Of a DNA stretch of 64,000 bases, positions 41,435 through 50,249 are shown one piece after another. Position numbers and translations under genes: made by a program. How positions within the stretch are numbered: position 1 is the stretch's first letter; each line of letters begins with the position of its first letter. This DNA comes from Marinicella algicola (GTDB lineage Bacteria; Pseudomonadota; Gammaproteobacteria; Xanthomonadales; Marinicellaceae), in contig NZ_JAQOMR010000001.1 of NCBI RefSeq assembly GCF_028401385.1, positions 4,239,776-4,303,775 of the forward strand, given 5' to 3'. The notes under the pieces are model-generated. The model saw only the letters and a list, made by a program, of their open reading frames with translations, was not told where the DNA came from and made no database searches.

Positions 41435-41459
41435 TTTCTTATCATAAAACGATAAGAAA
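41435..41459. promoter_or_regulatory. inverted repeat, operator candidate for XRE/DUF2975 operon
   Basis: TTTCTTATC (41435-41443) and GATAAGAAA (41451-41459) form a perfect 9-bp inverted repeat with a 7-base A-rich spacer, 27 bases before the DUF2975 start. Position and symmetry fit a repressor site overlapping the promoter. Confidence 0.6.
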
Positions 41460-41780
41460 TGATTGTCAATCAAGTGATCTGTTGAGTTCTTCCTTCCTCA
41501 CTGGAGTTGCCTTGCCATCGGTCTGGTTCTGCTCTCGGCCTTTGGCCAACGGCGGCAACGCCGGCTTGCGGTTGGGTGCTGTTCCACCGCCCGAGGCCGA
41601 TTCACACGCGATCATTCCTTTGATGACCAATACGGAATTCGGCGCATTGCTGGCGCAACGTGGCCTGCGGTGGCTGCCGGACTGCCCCTTGTCGTAGCGG
41701 TTATGCCGTGTCTTTACCCGCCCTTAAGCTATGCGCAATAGTATGAATGATCATTAACCATATCCGTGGCTCACCCGATC
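41460..41780. other. intergenic region, possibly with a gene remnant
   Basis: No intact gene is supported. Between about 41480 and 41735 several short frames encode hydrophobic or ordered-looking peptides (such as MTNTEFGALLAQRGLRW), which could be pieces of a decayed or frameshifted gene, but I cannot assign a family. Confidence 0.3.
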
Positions 41781-42358
41781 ATGCCCATGCCTATTTTCAA
41801 GAGATTTCTGGCTGTTTCCGGTCTCGCTCTGCTGTCGGCCTGCTCCCTTTCGTTTCTGCCGGGGCAAAGCCGCCGATCCCGTCACCGATTGCCGCCAACC
41901 CGGCTTCGCTGAGGATCGCGGTGCTGGCGCCTGAAGAGTTCACGCTGCCGAAGAACGAGATCGTACTGACCGTCTATCAGAAGTCCGGTTCCGGTGAGAT
42001 CAGCCGCGACTATACGCTTGTGAGTGCGGATGCGGAGGCAGAGGCCGCCGGTGTTGCCAAATTCCGCAAGCCTGGCCAGAAGCTGACCGTCCTGCGGCTG
42101 TCGCCCGCCGATGCCCTTGCGCTCAGGGATCAGCAGGAGCAAATGGCTGCTGCCCGTCAGGCCGGCGGCACCAAGCCCGGCTTTGCGGTTGATCTCGATG
42201 ACACGTGCTGGAACGGGGCTATGGTTGCGCCTGCCGTTCCGCTCGATGTTCTGATCGAGGCCGGCGGCGAAGATGGCTACCATCCGCTTCTTGAGGATAT
42301 CGATATTTTCGCACTGATGAACCGGCCGGCGGAATCGCGGTTGAAGAGCTGCGCCTAG
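41781..42358 (+). CDS. lipoprotein of unknown function (paralogue 2)
   Basis: About 192 residues. Starts MPMPIFKRFLAVSG with lipobox LSAC near residue 22. A frameshift near 41855 (TCCCTTTCGTTTCTGCCGGGG) divides the signal peptide from the mature domain (PAANPASLRIAVLAPEEF-like). The domain aligns by eye with the lipoprotein at 39949: a strand-rich start, a loop ending in LSPADALALRDQQ, and a single Cys in DDTCWNG. Ends in a further Cys (KSCA). Function unknown; an envelope location is predicted. Convergent with the acyltransferase-like gene 63 bases downstream. Confidence 0.72.
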
Positions 42359-42420
42359 AACACATGGCTCGCCCGTGGCCGGGTCCATTCGACAAAAAGA
42401 TTTGATGTGACGCCGGGGTC

Positions 42421-43581
42421 TTACGCTCCGGCGATTTCATATGTTGCAGCAACCCTGTCGAGGGTGTGCTCAATGCCAGGGCGCAGTGCGATCAGCAGGC
42501 TGGCATAGCCCTCGTCGACCGGCCAGAACCGTTCCGCAAGGAACGACCCTGCGGCAGGTGCAACGCGGGTGGTTGCGATATTGGTGTCGCGCAGGTTCCA
42601 GTGCGTCAGCCGCATCATCAATTGCTCATCGACCGCCTGATCGGCCATGTCAGGCCTGACCAGAACCTGCCAGACCCAGGCATCGCCCCGATGAACAGGC
42701 TGAAGAGCCGCCGCGATCATTTGCCCGTCGAGATACAGCGCATGAATCCTGATCTGGTCGCGTTTGCAGAGCTGCCTTGCCGCCGGGAAGAATGCGGAGA
42801 ACCGGTCGGCGTATCCGGGCGCGTCGGACAGCAGCGAGAGGTCTTCCAGTGCCGCCGAGATCTCGGATGGATTGCGGGCGACCTGATAGCTGATCCGGCC
42901 CTTTTTCTGAAGATCTTCCCATTTACCGAGATGGGTCTGCCATGCCTTCCGCTCTTCTCGGGAGAGCGCACCGGTCGGGTCGATCCTGCCTGAGAGTGTG
43001 CGGGCGCGCCATGCGCCGGCCACCCGGAATGCAAGGCCTCGGGCTGCGGCAACCGCGCGGGCGGAACGCATGAAGGTCCCGTCGGCCAGAAGGCCGGGAA
43101 AGGCAACAATACCCGGCAGGTTTGTGAGCGAGCCCGCCAGTGCTTCGAACAGTTGATCGAGGGTTGCCATGGGACGGTGACGGGAGATCAGCGGTGCGCT
43201 ATAGCCGCCAACTTCTGCAGTCGCGGCCAGATGCGACCCCTTGCCCATGACCGAAAAACTCATCAGTGCTGAAAGTTGCTCGGCCCCGTCAGACGTGGTC
43301 GTATCGGCGATCAGCGCAAGGCGTGCATGGGCATTGTCCTTGCCGGTGGTCTTCATCAGGAAGGGCGCTGTCTGGAAGGGATTGGCTTCAACGGCCTGAT
43401 CGGCCAGCCGGTCGACCGCCGGCTCCAGGTCTTCGGGTGCTTCCGAGAAAATGGAGAATTCGCCGCCGCTTCTCAGCTCCAGACGCAGGTCCGGAACGGC
43501 CTTGCCGGGGCGTACCACCGACAGTTTTGATTTCAACCGGGCCGGCGGGGTCGGTCCGAGATCCTTGCGGATGACGCTCAT
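42421..43581 (-). CDS. GNAT-superfamily (BioF2/CelD-like) acyltransferase
   Basis: 386 residues, intact. The C-terminal half resembles the BioF2-like / FemAB-type GNAT domain: HALYLDGQMIAAALQPVHRG and WVWQVLVRPDMADQAVDEQL, followed by a predicted terminal strand. Family members acylate amino or amino-sugar groups in polysaccharide or cell-envelope synthesis, but no specific substrate can be read here. Start at the ATG at 43581 (MSVIRKDL) with GGCGGAT upstream; a longer frame with MPHRRAKGG ahead looks like untranslated leader. Confidence 0.65.
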   Translation of the reverse strand: MSVIRKDLGPTPPARLKSKLSVVRPGKAVPDLRLELRSGGEFSIFSEAPEDLEPAVDRLADQAVEANPFQTAPFLMKTTGKDNAHARLALIADTTTSDGAEQLSALMSFSVMGKGSHLAATAEVGGYSAPLISRHRPMATLDQLFEALAGSLTNLPGIVAFPGLLADGTFMRSARAVAAARGLAFRVAGAWRARTLSGRIDPTGALSREERKAWQTHLGKWEDLQKKGRISYQVARNPSEISAALEDLSLLSDAPGYADRFSAFFPAARQLCKRDQIRIHALYLDGQMIAAALQPVHRGDAWVWQVLVRPDMADQAVDEQLMMRLTHWNLRDTNIATTRVAPAAGSFLAERFWPVDEGYASLLIALRPGIEHTLDRVAATYEIAGA

Positions 43582-43844
43582 CGATCCGCCGCCTTTCGCT
43601 CGCCTGTGCGGCACGACACGGCCAGACGCATTTCAAACGCGTCGAACGCGAGCGGTTTTTGGATGCCTGAACACATGGATACGCACTACTGGAGCTAATC
43701 GAAAACCTTGACGAATAGATAAGCTGATTGGGTTAACAAATGATTGGCTCTGGCTCTCGAACACCAGTAAACGCGGCCCTTGCAATTCTGGCTGAAGCGG
43801 GCAGACTGTCGTTTAGCTGTCATCTAGATGCGAGGCGGAAGAGC

Positions 43845-44239
43845 ATGGCGCAAAAGCCGGAAGCGCAACGCAAGGACGAGGCAGACGGCAGCAATGTCGT
43901 TGAACTCTCGCGGTTCAGGTCCGGCCAGAAGGCCGATCCCTTGCCCGTAACCTTCCATCGGCGTGAACTCGATGCGATTCTCTGGATATATGGACGGATG
44001 GTCGGCGAGGGTGAATGGCGCGACTATGCGCTCGACCACCTGAAGGACAAGGCGGTTTTTCCGTCTTCAAGCGTTCCGGCGAACTTCCCGTTTTCAGGAT
44101 TGAAAAGAACCCGAAACTCGCCTCGAAACAGGGCGCCTTCAGTGTCACCAATACTGCGGGCATGGTGCTCAAGCGCGGCCATGACCTGCGTCAGGTCCTC
44201 AAGGTCTTCGACCGTCAGTTGAAGCTTATCGACAAATAA
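43845..44239 (+). CDS. DUF2794 family protein
   Basis: About 131 residues, matching the alphaproteobacterial DUF2794 family in full: VVELSRFR near the N-terminus, DPLPVTFHRRELDAILWIYG, EGEWRDYALDHLKDKAVFSV, IEKNPKLASKQGAFSV and NTAGMVLKRGHDLRQVLKVF. Function unknown. One T is missing near 44060 (GGTTTTTCCG), a homopolymer gap. The ATG at 43845 has GAGGCGGAAGAG upstream. Convergent with the GNAT gene after 6 bases. Confidence 0.88.
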
Positions 44240-44245
44240 GCCGGA

Positions 44246-44779
44246 TCAGAGCGAAAGCGGCGTTGGGTCGGAACTTTTGCCCTCGCCAAGAGGGCGCTGC
44301 ATGAACACCGTGTCGAGCCAACGACCGTGTTTGAAGCCGGTGCCGACCAGCCTGCCTGCGTCGGCAAAGCCACAGGATCCGTGCAGTGCGATCGATGCCG
44401 GGCTCGCACCGCCGATCACGGCAACCATCTGCCGGAATCCACTTGCTTCGCAACGATCCACCAGTCCCTGCAGCAGCAACTTTCCGACGCCGCGGCCGCG
44501 TGCCTGCGGTGCGATATAGACCGAGATCCTCGACAAGCCAGCGATAGGCCGGGCGGGTGCGGAACGCACTGGCATAGGCATAGCCCAGCAAATCGCCGGC
44601 ATCGACAGCCGCGAGATAGGAAATCCGCCACCTGAAATCGCATCCATCCGCGCGCGCATCTCTGCGCCCGTTGGCGATTCAAGCTCATAGCTTGCAACAC
44701 CGTTCAGCACGCTCTCGGCGTAGATTTCAGTGATGGCGGCGATGTCGGCCAAGGTTGCGGGGCGGATTGTGACGGGCAT
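44246..44779 (-). CDS. GNAT N-acetyltransferase (phosphinothricin-acetyltransferase-like)
   Basis: About 177 residues: MPVTIRPATLADIAAITEIY opening typical of this GNAT group, acetyl-CoA-binding loop VYIAPQARGRGVGKLLLQGL, and VIGGASPASIALHGSCGF. It probably acetylates a small amine such as an amino acid or a toxic analogue. Two compensating frameshifts between about 44520 and 44640 garble the middle; the correct middle reads GYAYASAFRTRPAYRW. Start at the ATG at 44779. Confidence 0.8.
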   Translation of the reverse strand: MPVTIRPATLADIAAITEIYAESVLNGVASYELESPTGAEMRARMDAISGGGFPISRLSMPAICWAMPMPVRSAPARPIAGLSRISVYIAPQARGRGVGKLLLQGLVDRCEASGFRQMVAVIGGASPASIALHGSCGFADAGRLVGTGFKHGRWLDTVFMQRPLGEGKSSDPTPLSL

Positions 44780-44810
44780 GGCAAGACGGCTCTTTAATCG
44801 TTCCGGACAT

Positions 44811-44835
44811 AAAAAGGCGACCCGCAGGCCGCCTT
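44811..44835 (-). terminator. terminator of Bax inhibitor-1-like gene
   Basis: On the minus strand AAGGCGGCC pairs with GGTCGCCTT (one G-T pair) around TGCG and runs into TTTTTAT. It stands 23 bases after the stop of the gene upstream: a standard intrinsic terminator. Confidence 0.8.
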
Positions 44836-44857
44836 GATCGATTACATGAAGGCAGTG

Positions 44858-45634
44858 TCAGTTCCGGTTGCCGAGCAGGCGCAGCATGAACAGGAACATA
44901 TTGATGAAGTCGAGGTAGAGCGTCAAAGCGCCCATCACGGCCTTGCGGCCGGCGACAACATCGCCATCGCCTTCATAGTACATTTCCTTGAGCTTCTGCG
45001 TATCCCATGCCGTCAGGCCGGCGAAAACCAGAACGCCGATCACCGAGACAGCAAAGCTGAGTGCGCTCGACTGCAGGAAGATGTTGACCACCATGGCAAT
45101 CAGGATGCCGAACAGGCCAATCACCATGAATGACCCCATCGCCGACAGGTCACGCTTGGTGGTGTAGCCGTAAATCGACAGGGCACCAAAGGACGCGGCG
45201 GTGATGAAGAAGGTCTGAACGACGCTGGCTGTCGTGTACATGATGAAGATCGACGACAGCGACAGACCGGTCAGGGCGGCATAGACCCAGAATGCGGCCT
45301 GAGCGCCCGCAACGCTCATCTTGTTGACGCGGAAAGCCAGGAAGAAGAACGCTATCAGCGGCGCAAACATGATGAGCCATTTGAGCGGCGTTCCGTAAAC
45401 GGCAGCGCCGACACTTGTCAGCAGGATACTGTTGGGAAGCTGGGCAACAGATGCAGCCTGATCCGTGGTGGTTGCAAGCGAGCTCAGCCCAAAAGCCAGA
45501 ACGCCGGTAATCACAAGGCCAAGCGCCATGAGATTGTAAATGCGCAGCATGTATGCGCGCAAGCCCTGATCGATTTCAGCACTCGCCTGCGCTCCCGCCT
45601 GCGCGCGGTTCTGATAGTTACGAAGATCAGCCAT
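44858..45634 (-). CDS. Bax inhibitor-1 / YccA-family membrane protein
   Basis: 258 residues, intact, seven hydrophobic segments, with the family patterns LRIYNLMALGLVITG near residue 30, AFFFLAFRVNKMS, and the C-terminal LTAWDTQKLKEMYYEGD containing the conserved acidic pair linked to pH-gated Ca2+ leak in BI-1 homologues. Located in the inner membrane; the role in bacteria is poorly defined, with links to FtsH-dependent quality control in E. coli YccA. The ATG at 45634 (MADLRNYQNRAQ) is preceded by AGAGG; longer starts would include untranslated leader. Confidence 0.88.
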   Translation of the reverse strand: MADLRNYQNRAQAGAQASAEIDQGLRAYMLRIYNLMALGLVITGVLAFGLSSLATTTDQAASVAQLPNSILLTSVGAAVYGTPLKWLIMFAPLIAFFFLAFRVNKMSVAGAQAAFWVYAALTGLSLSSIFIMYTTASVVQTFFITAASFGALSIYGYTTKRDLSAMGSFMVIGLFGILIAMVVNIFLQSSALSFAVSVIGVLVFAGLTAWDTQKLKEMYYEGDGDVVAGRKAVMGALTLYLDFINMFLFMLRLLGNRN

Positions 45635-45908
45635 TAATTTCCTCTTAAAAAGCCCCTCGTTGATCACGGTGTCGGGAAAATGCGCCATGCGCAAACCCAG
45701 GCGCCGCTGGGGGCTCCAGCAAGCCTGACAACAATATGATAGGATCGGCAATGGGATACAAGGCGTTGTGTCTTGAAAAGCGACGGTGATTTCTCAAATC
45801 TTCGTAAGAATCGACCATGGCATCTCAAAACCGAACCGCATCTGCCCTATCTAGCAGGAAATCGTCCGGCCGATGCGTGCGGGGCTGGTTCAAAGAGAGG
45901 ACATTTCC

Positions 45909-46112
45909 ATGCGTTATTTCATCGCCGTCATTCTGCCATGGCTTTCATTTTTCACCATCGGCAAGCCGATTTCCGGCATTATCTGCCTGATTCTCCAGCT
46001 CACCCTGATCGGTTGGCCGATTGCGGCCCTTTGGGCGCTTTTTGCAGTGCAGAACTACTTTGCCGACCGGCGCAACGAAGAACTGATGGAGACCCTGCGC
46101 CGCGACAAATAG
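45909..46112 (+). CDS. YqaE/Pmp3-family small membrane protein
   Basis: 67 residues with two hydrophobic segments: MRYFIAVILPWLSFFTIGKP and IICLILQLTLIGWPIAALWALF, then a charged tail. The layout, two helices joined by a short loop with PISG, fits the YqaE/PMP3 family of stress-linked small membrane proteins, though the sequence is divergent. Start at the ATG after AGAGGACATTTCC. Confidence 0.7.
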   Translation: MRYFIAVILPWLSFFTIGKPISGIICLILQLTLIGWPIAALWALFAVQNYFADRRNEELMETLRRDK

Positions 46113-46138
46113 TCCGCGCAGGTCTTCACGATCCTATT

Positions 46139-46172
46139 GGCCAGCCATGCGCGGCAATGCCTCCGGCTGGCC
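46139..46172. terminator. hairpin between YqaE-like gene and ABC permease gene
   Basis: GGCCAGCC (46139-46146) pairs with GGCTGGCC (46165-46172) between two convergent genes. It has no T-tract on the plus strand. Confidence 0.5.
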
Positions 46173-46182
46173 TGTCGCTTAT

Positions 46183-48732
46183 TCAAAGCTCCCGAAGGTA
46201 GAGCGCCGGTTTTTGCCCCAGAAGGTGCCAGGTGCCGAACAGCCCGATGGCGACGGTGACCACGATGGCACCGCAGACAGTCGCAAATGCGACCGAGGAC
46301 AGAAGCGCAAACGGCAGCATCATGATCTGGGTGAGCGCATACCAGGCCGCAGCCGACCCTGCGATCAGCGCGAAGATGCCGGTCAGGGCGCCGAGGATCA
46401 GATATTCGTAGGCGAAGGCGCGGATCAGGGCCGGGCGGGTGGCGCCAAGCGTCTTCATGATCACCGCATCGTGCCCGCGCCTGCGGTTCCCCGCCGCAAG
46501 CGCGCCGGCCAGCACCAGCACCGATGCGATCAGGGCAATCGCCGCAGCAGCGCGAATGGCGGTGGCGAGCTGGCTGACAAGATCGCCGGCAATCTCAAGT
46601 GCTGCCCGTACCTCGATGGTTGTCACGGTCGGGAATGTTCTGGTCACCGCGCCTAGGATTTCGGCGTTTTTCTCGGTGCTGCCGTCAGGGTTGGTCAGCG
46701 TTGCCAGCCAGGCATGGGGTGCGCCGGCAAAGGTGTTGGGCGAAAACACCATGACAAAATTGATCGACAGCGATTCCCACTCGACCGTGCGGAAACTGGC
46801 GATCCTTGCGGTAATGTCGCGACCGAGGACGCTGACGGTGATGGTGTCTCCGATTTCGAGGCCAAGTTCCCGACCTTCTTCGGCGGCAAACGAGACGAGT
46901 GGTTCGCCACTGTAGTCCTCCGGCCACCATTCCCCTTCAGACAGCGCTGAATTTTCCGGCAGGTCGGCATCATAAGTGATGCCGCGGTCACCGCGTAGCA
47001 CCCATTGTGCTTCGGGTGCGACTTCCCACTCGGAAGCGCGGGTGCCGTTGAGCGTCATGATTCGTCCGCGCAGCATCGGCACCAACGACAGCTCGCCATC
47101 GGGTACCTCATCTTCGATCAGGTTGCGAAATCCATCGACTTCGCTGCTCTGAATATCGACGAAAAAGAAGTCCGGTGCCCGTTCTGGCAACGTTCGCGAA
47201 AGCTCGCGGTTGAGGTTGCCGTCGATCAGCGCCAGCGCCACCAGCAGCGTCAGGCCGAGACCGAGCGATAACACGACCGAGCCGGTCAATGCGCCGGGCC
47301 GGTGAATATTGCCGATGGCGAGCCGGAGTGATGGCGCACGCGGGTGCGGTGCGCGGCGTGCCAGCCATTTGATGGCGATGGCGACCAGCCGCAAAACCAC
47401 GAAAGCGCCGGCCACGGACGCGAGAAATATGCTGGCCACGAACTGTTCATCAGCAGTGAGGATCGCAAGTGCCGCCAGAGCCCCGAGTGTGACCGCTGCC
47501 GCCACCACAAACGGCCATGCCGGTCGTCCGCCTTCGTCGAAGCCCTGTTCGCGCAGAAGTGCCGTCGCCGGAACATTGCGGGCGGAGGCAAGCGGCAGGA
47601 TGGCGAAGGCAATTGCGGTCAAGAGCCCGAAAATACCTGCGATCAGCAGCGCCAGCGGAAAGATCGCCACGGGGATTGCGATGTCCAGCAGCGAGGACAA
47701 CAGCGGCAACGCGATCAGCGGAATGATGGCACCCAAGACAAGGCCAGCGGAAATCCCGATCAGTGCCACCAGCGTGATCTGAATGAAATAGATCGCGACC
47801 ACCATGTTGGCCGGTGCGCCAAGGCATTTGAATGCGGCAATGGCCCGCCTGCGGCTTTCCAGATAGGCGCTGACGGCGTTGGCGATGCCGACGCCGCCGG
47901 TGATCAGGGTCGCGAGACCGACCAGTGTCAGAAATTCGGAAAGCCGGTCGACATTCTCGCTCAAGGATGGCGCGGCGCGGTCACTGACCCGCACCGACCA
48001 TCCGGCATCGGGAAAGGCCTCTTCGGCGGCGGTCTTGATCGTGTTGGGATCTGATGTTGCGTTCGGCAAGCGCACCCGATAGGCGTATTCGGCCAGGCTG
48101 CCGATCTGCACCAGACCGGATGCATCAAGCGCATCGCGGCTGATCAGCACGCGCGGCGCGAAGGCAAAGCCTTCAGAGAGCGCGTCCGGTTCCTGTTCCA
48201 GTGTGCCGGAGACCCTGAGTTCGGCGCTGCCGAGAAGCAGGCTGTCACCGACGGCAAGGCCGAGTCTTTCGGAAAGAAGCGGTGCGACCAGCACGCCGTA
48301 GCGACCGTCACCGGTTTCAGCCAACGCCTCGTCAAGCGGCATGGCGGGGTCGGAAATCACGCTGCCATAAAGCGGATAGAGCCCGTCGACCGCCTTGACC
48401 TCGGCCAGAGACTGGTCGGAGCCATCGGGAAGCCTGGTCATCGAGCGCATCGTCACCGATTGCGACAGCGTGCCGAGACCCTCGACATAGGCGCGTTCTT
48501 CTCCGGCAAGCGGCTCGTTGTCGCGTTCGAAGCGGATATCGGCGGCGAGGATTTCGCGGCCACGCTCGGAAATGCCGGCATTGACGGCATCCGAAACCGA
48601 ATTGACGGCGGCAATTGCTGCAACGCCCAGGGCGATGCAGGCAAGGAAAATGTAAAACCCGGAAAGCCCGCCACGCATTTCTCGCAACGCAAATTTCAGG
48701 GCAAGCGAAAGGTTCAGCCGGTTTGCTTGCAT
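46183..48732 (-). CDS. FtsX-like ABC transporter permease (YbbP type)
   Basis: 849 residues, intact. It has the architecture of YbbP/MacB-like type VII ABC permeases: a first membrane helix (FYIFLACIALGVAAIAAV), a large periplasmic region, a block of FtsX helices (about residues 265-425), a second periplasmic region, and a final FtsX block (about 725-845). It pairs with the ATPase encoded immediately upstream (1-base overlap). Such systems move or extract lipophilic molecules or envelope proteins; together with the adjacent TesA-type esterase this is the common ybbA-ybbP-tesA arrangement. Confidence 0.88.
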   Translation of the reverse strand: MQANRLNLSLALKFALREMRGGLSGFYIFLACIALGVAAIAAVNSVSDAVNAGISERGREILAADIRFERDNEPLAGEERAYVEGLGTLSQSVTMRSMTRLPDGSDQSLAEVKAVDGLYPLYGSVISDPAMPLDEALAETGDGRYGVLVAPLLSERLGLAVGDSLLLGSAELRVSGTLEQEPDALSEGFAFAPRVLISRDALDASGLVQIGSLAEYAYRVRLPNATSDPNTIKTAAEEAFPDAGWSVRVSDRAAPSLSENVDRLSEFLTLVGLATLITGGVGIANAVSAYLESRRRAIAAFKCLGAPANMVVAIYFIQITLVALIGISAGLVLGAIIPLIALPLLSSLLDIAIPVAIFPLALLIAGIFGLLTAIAFAILPLASARNVPATALLREQGFDEGGRPAWPFVVAAAVTLGALAALAILTADEQFVASIFLASVAGAFVVLRLVAIAIKWLARRAPHPRAPSLRLAIGNIHRPGALTGSVVLSLGLGLTLLVALALIDGNLNRELSRTLPERAPDFFFVDIQSSEVDGFRNLIEDEVPDGELSLVPMLRGRIMTLNGTRASEWEVAPEAQWVLRGDRGITYDADLPENSALSEGEWWPEDYSGEPLVSFAAEEGRELGLEIGDTITVSVLGRDITARIASFRTVEWESLSINFVMVFSPNTFAGAPHAWLATLTNPDGSTEKNAEILGAVTRTFPTVTTIEVRAALEIAGDLVSQLATAIRAAAAIALIASVLVLAGALAAGNRRRGHDAVIMKTLGATRPALIRAFAYEYLILGALTGIFALIAGSAAAWYALTQIMMLPFALLSSVAFATVCGAIVVTVAIGLFGTWHLLGQKPALYLREL

Positions 48733-49427
48733 CAGTTGGCGGTCCTGGCGGTCTCGTGGCCGACAATCTCGCCGGATCGCACCTGAACCTGTCGGTCGCA
48801 GCGCGCGGCGAGTGCAGGGTCGTGGGTCACCAGAACCAGCGTCGTGCCGCTGTCGCGCTGGCGCTCGAACAGGAGATCGGCAATCTGGGTGCCAGTGTCG
48901 CCATCGAGGTTGCCGGTCGGCTCATCGGCGATCAGCACAGCCGGCTCGGGCGCAAGGGCGCGGGCAATCGCCACGCGCTGCTGCTCGCCGCCGGAAAGCT
49001 GTCCCGGGTAATGCGTCATCCTGTGGCCAAGACCGACGCTTGTCAGCGCTGCCTGCGCCCGTTCAAACGCGTCCGCGCGGCCTGCAAGCTCCAGCGGAAT
49101 GGCCGTATTTTCGAGCGCCGTCATGTTAGCGATCAGATGGAAGGACTGGAACACGATGCCGATGTTCTCGCCCCGAAAGGCGGCAAGTGCATCCTCCGAA
49201 AGCCCGGTCAGCGCCGTTCCGCCGATGGAAATCTCGCCGCTGTCGAGCCGCTCAAGCCCGGCGACCACCATCAGCAAAGTCGATTTGCCTGATCCGGAAG
49301 GGCCGAGAATGCCGACGGACTCGCCGCGGCCGATCGAAACAGACATGCCTTTCAGCACGTGAACGGCAGCGGAGCCCTTGCCGAGCGTGAGGTGGGCATT
49401 GTCGAGCGTGATGAGATTTTCGGACAA
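48732..49427 (-). CDS. ABC transporter ATPase (YbbA type)
   Basis: 231 residues from the TTG at 49427, which has AGGAAG upstream; an in-frame start at 49511 would add 28 residues without conservation. Walker A is GPSGSGKST, the Q-loop VFQSFHLIANMTA, signature LSGGEQQRV, Walker B VLIADEPTGNLD, switch His VTHDPALAA. It energises the YbbP-type permease and is divergent from the tesA-like gene. Confidence 0.9.
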   Translation of the reverse strand: MSENLITLDNAHLTLGKGSAAVHVLKGMSVSIGRGESVGILGPSGSGKSTLLMVVAGLERLDSGEISIGGTALTGLSEDALAAFRGENIGIVFQSFHLIANMTALENTAIPLELAGRADAFERAQAALTSVGLGHRMTHYPGQLSGGEQQRVAIARALAPEPAVLIADEPTGNLDGDTGTQIADLLFERQRDSGTTLVLVTHDPALAARCDRQVQVRSGEIVGHETARTAN

Positions 49428-49535
49428 ATTATCTTCCTGCTTTGAAATCGGCGGAGGTAACAACACATATATGCAATACGGTCCGGTGAGGCTGATGGAC
49501 CTGCAAAACACTCGTGAAATGGATTTAGGAGCCTG

Positions 49536-50184
49536 ATGATGCGATTAAAAGCGACAGTGCCGATTGTTTTCGCTTTTCTGGCGGCTGTTGCGGCGGCTTC
49601 GCCATCAAAAGCACGTGAACCGCTCGATCTGGTCGTGTTTGGGGACAGTCTGGTCGCCGGTTATGAACTGGGAGCGGGCGAGGACTATCCGGCCAGGCTC
49701 GAAGCGGCGCTGAGCGGTGCCGGTTACGATGTCGAAATCGCCAATGCCGGTGTATCGGGCGATACCACCAGCGGGGCCTGGCGCGGGTCGACTGGTCGGT
49801 GCCTGACGGAACGGACGGTGTGATCCTGGAACTTGGCGCCAATGACGCGTTGCGTGGCGTCTCGCCGGAAAAGGCAAAGGACAATCTGATCGCGATCATC
49901 GAAAGCCTTCAGGGACGCGACATCCCGGTGATGCTGATGGGAATGATGGCGCCACCGAACATGGGCGCGGATTACGCCGAGGCATTCAACCCGATCTATG
50001 GCGCTCTCGCCGATCAGTACGGTGTCCCGCTATATCCGTTTTTCTCGATGGTGTTGCCGCCAATGCCAGTCTTCAGCTTGCCGATGGCATGCACCCCAAT
50101 GCCAAAGGCGTCGAAGTGATGGTCAGGAATTCGCTCCCTGCGGTCGAAGCCTTCATCGACGCTATCGGGGGACAACCAAATTAA
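49536..50184 (+). CDS. tesA: SGNH-hydrolase, TesA-type esterase/thioesterase
   Basis: About 216 residues: signal peptide (MMRLKATVPIVFAFLAAVAA, cleavage near SKA), block I VVFGDSLVAGY with the catalytic Ser, block III LGANDALRG, and block V DGMHPNAKG with the catalytic Asp/His pair. Periplasmic esterase, thioesterase or lysophospholipase. Frameshifts near 49783 (GGGGCC, TSGG to LARVDWS) and near 50047 (TTTTTCTCG). Divergent to ybbA-ybbP as in E. coli. Confidence 0.88.
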
Positions 50185-50249
50185 CGCTTGCGTCAACGCG
50201 GCTTAGATGATTCGCTGAAGGGGTGACTAGCAGATTCGGGGAGCTCGCC

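Noticed and set aside
47309..48054. Plus-strand open frames inside the ABC permease gene
   Set aside because: Their translations are low-complexity and arginine/alanine-rich, as expected for the opposite strand of a GC-rich gene; the minus-strand permease is intact over 849 codons.
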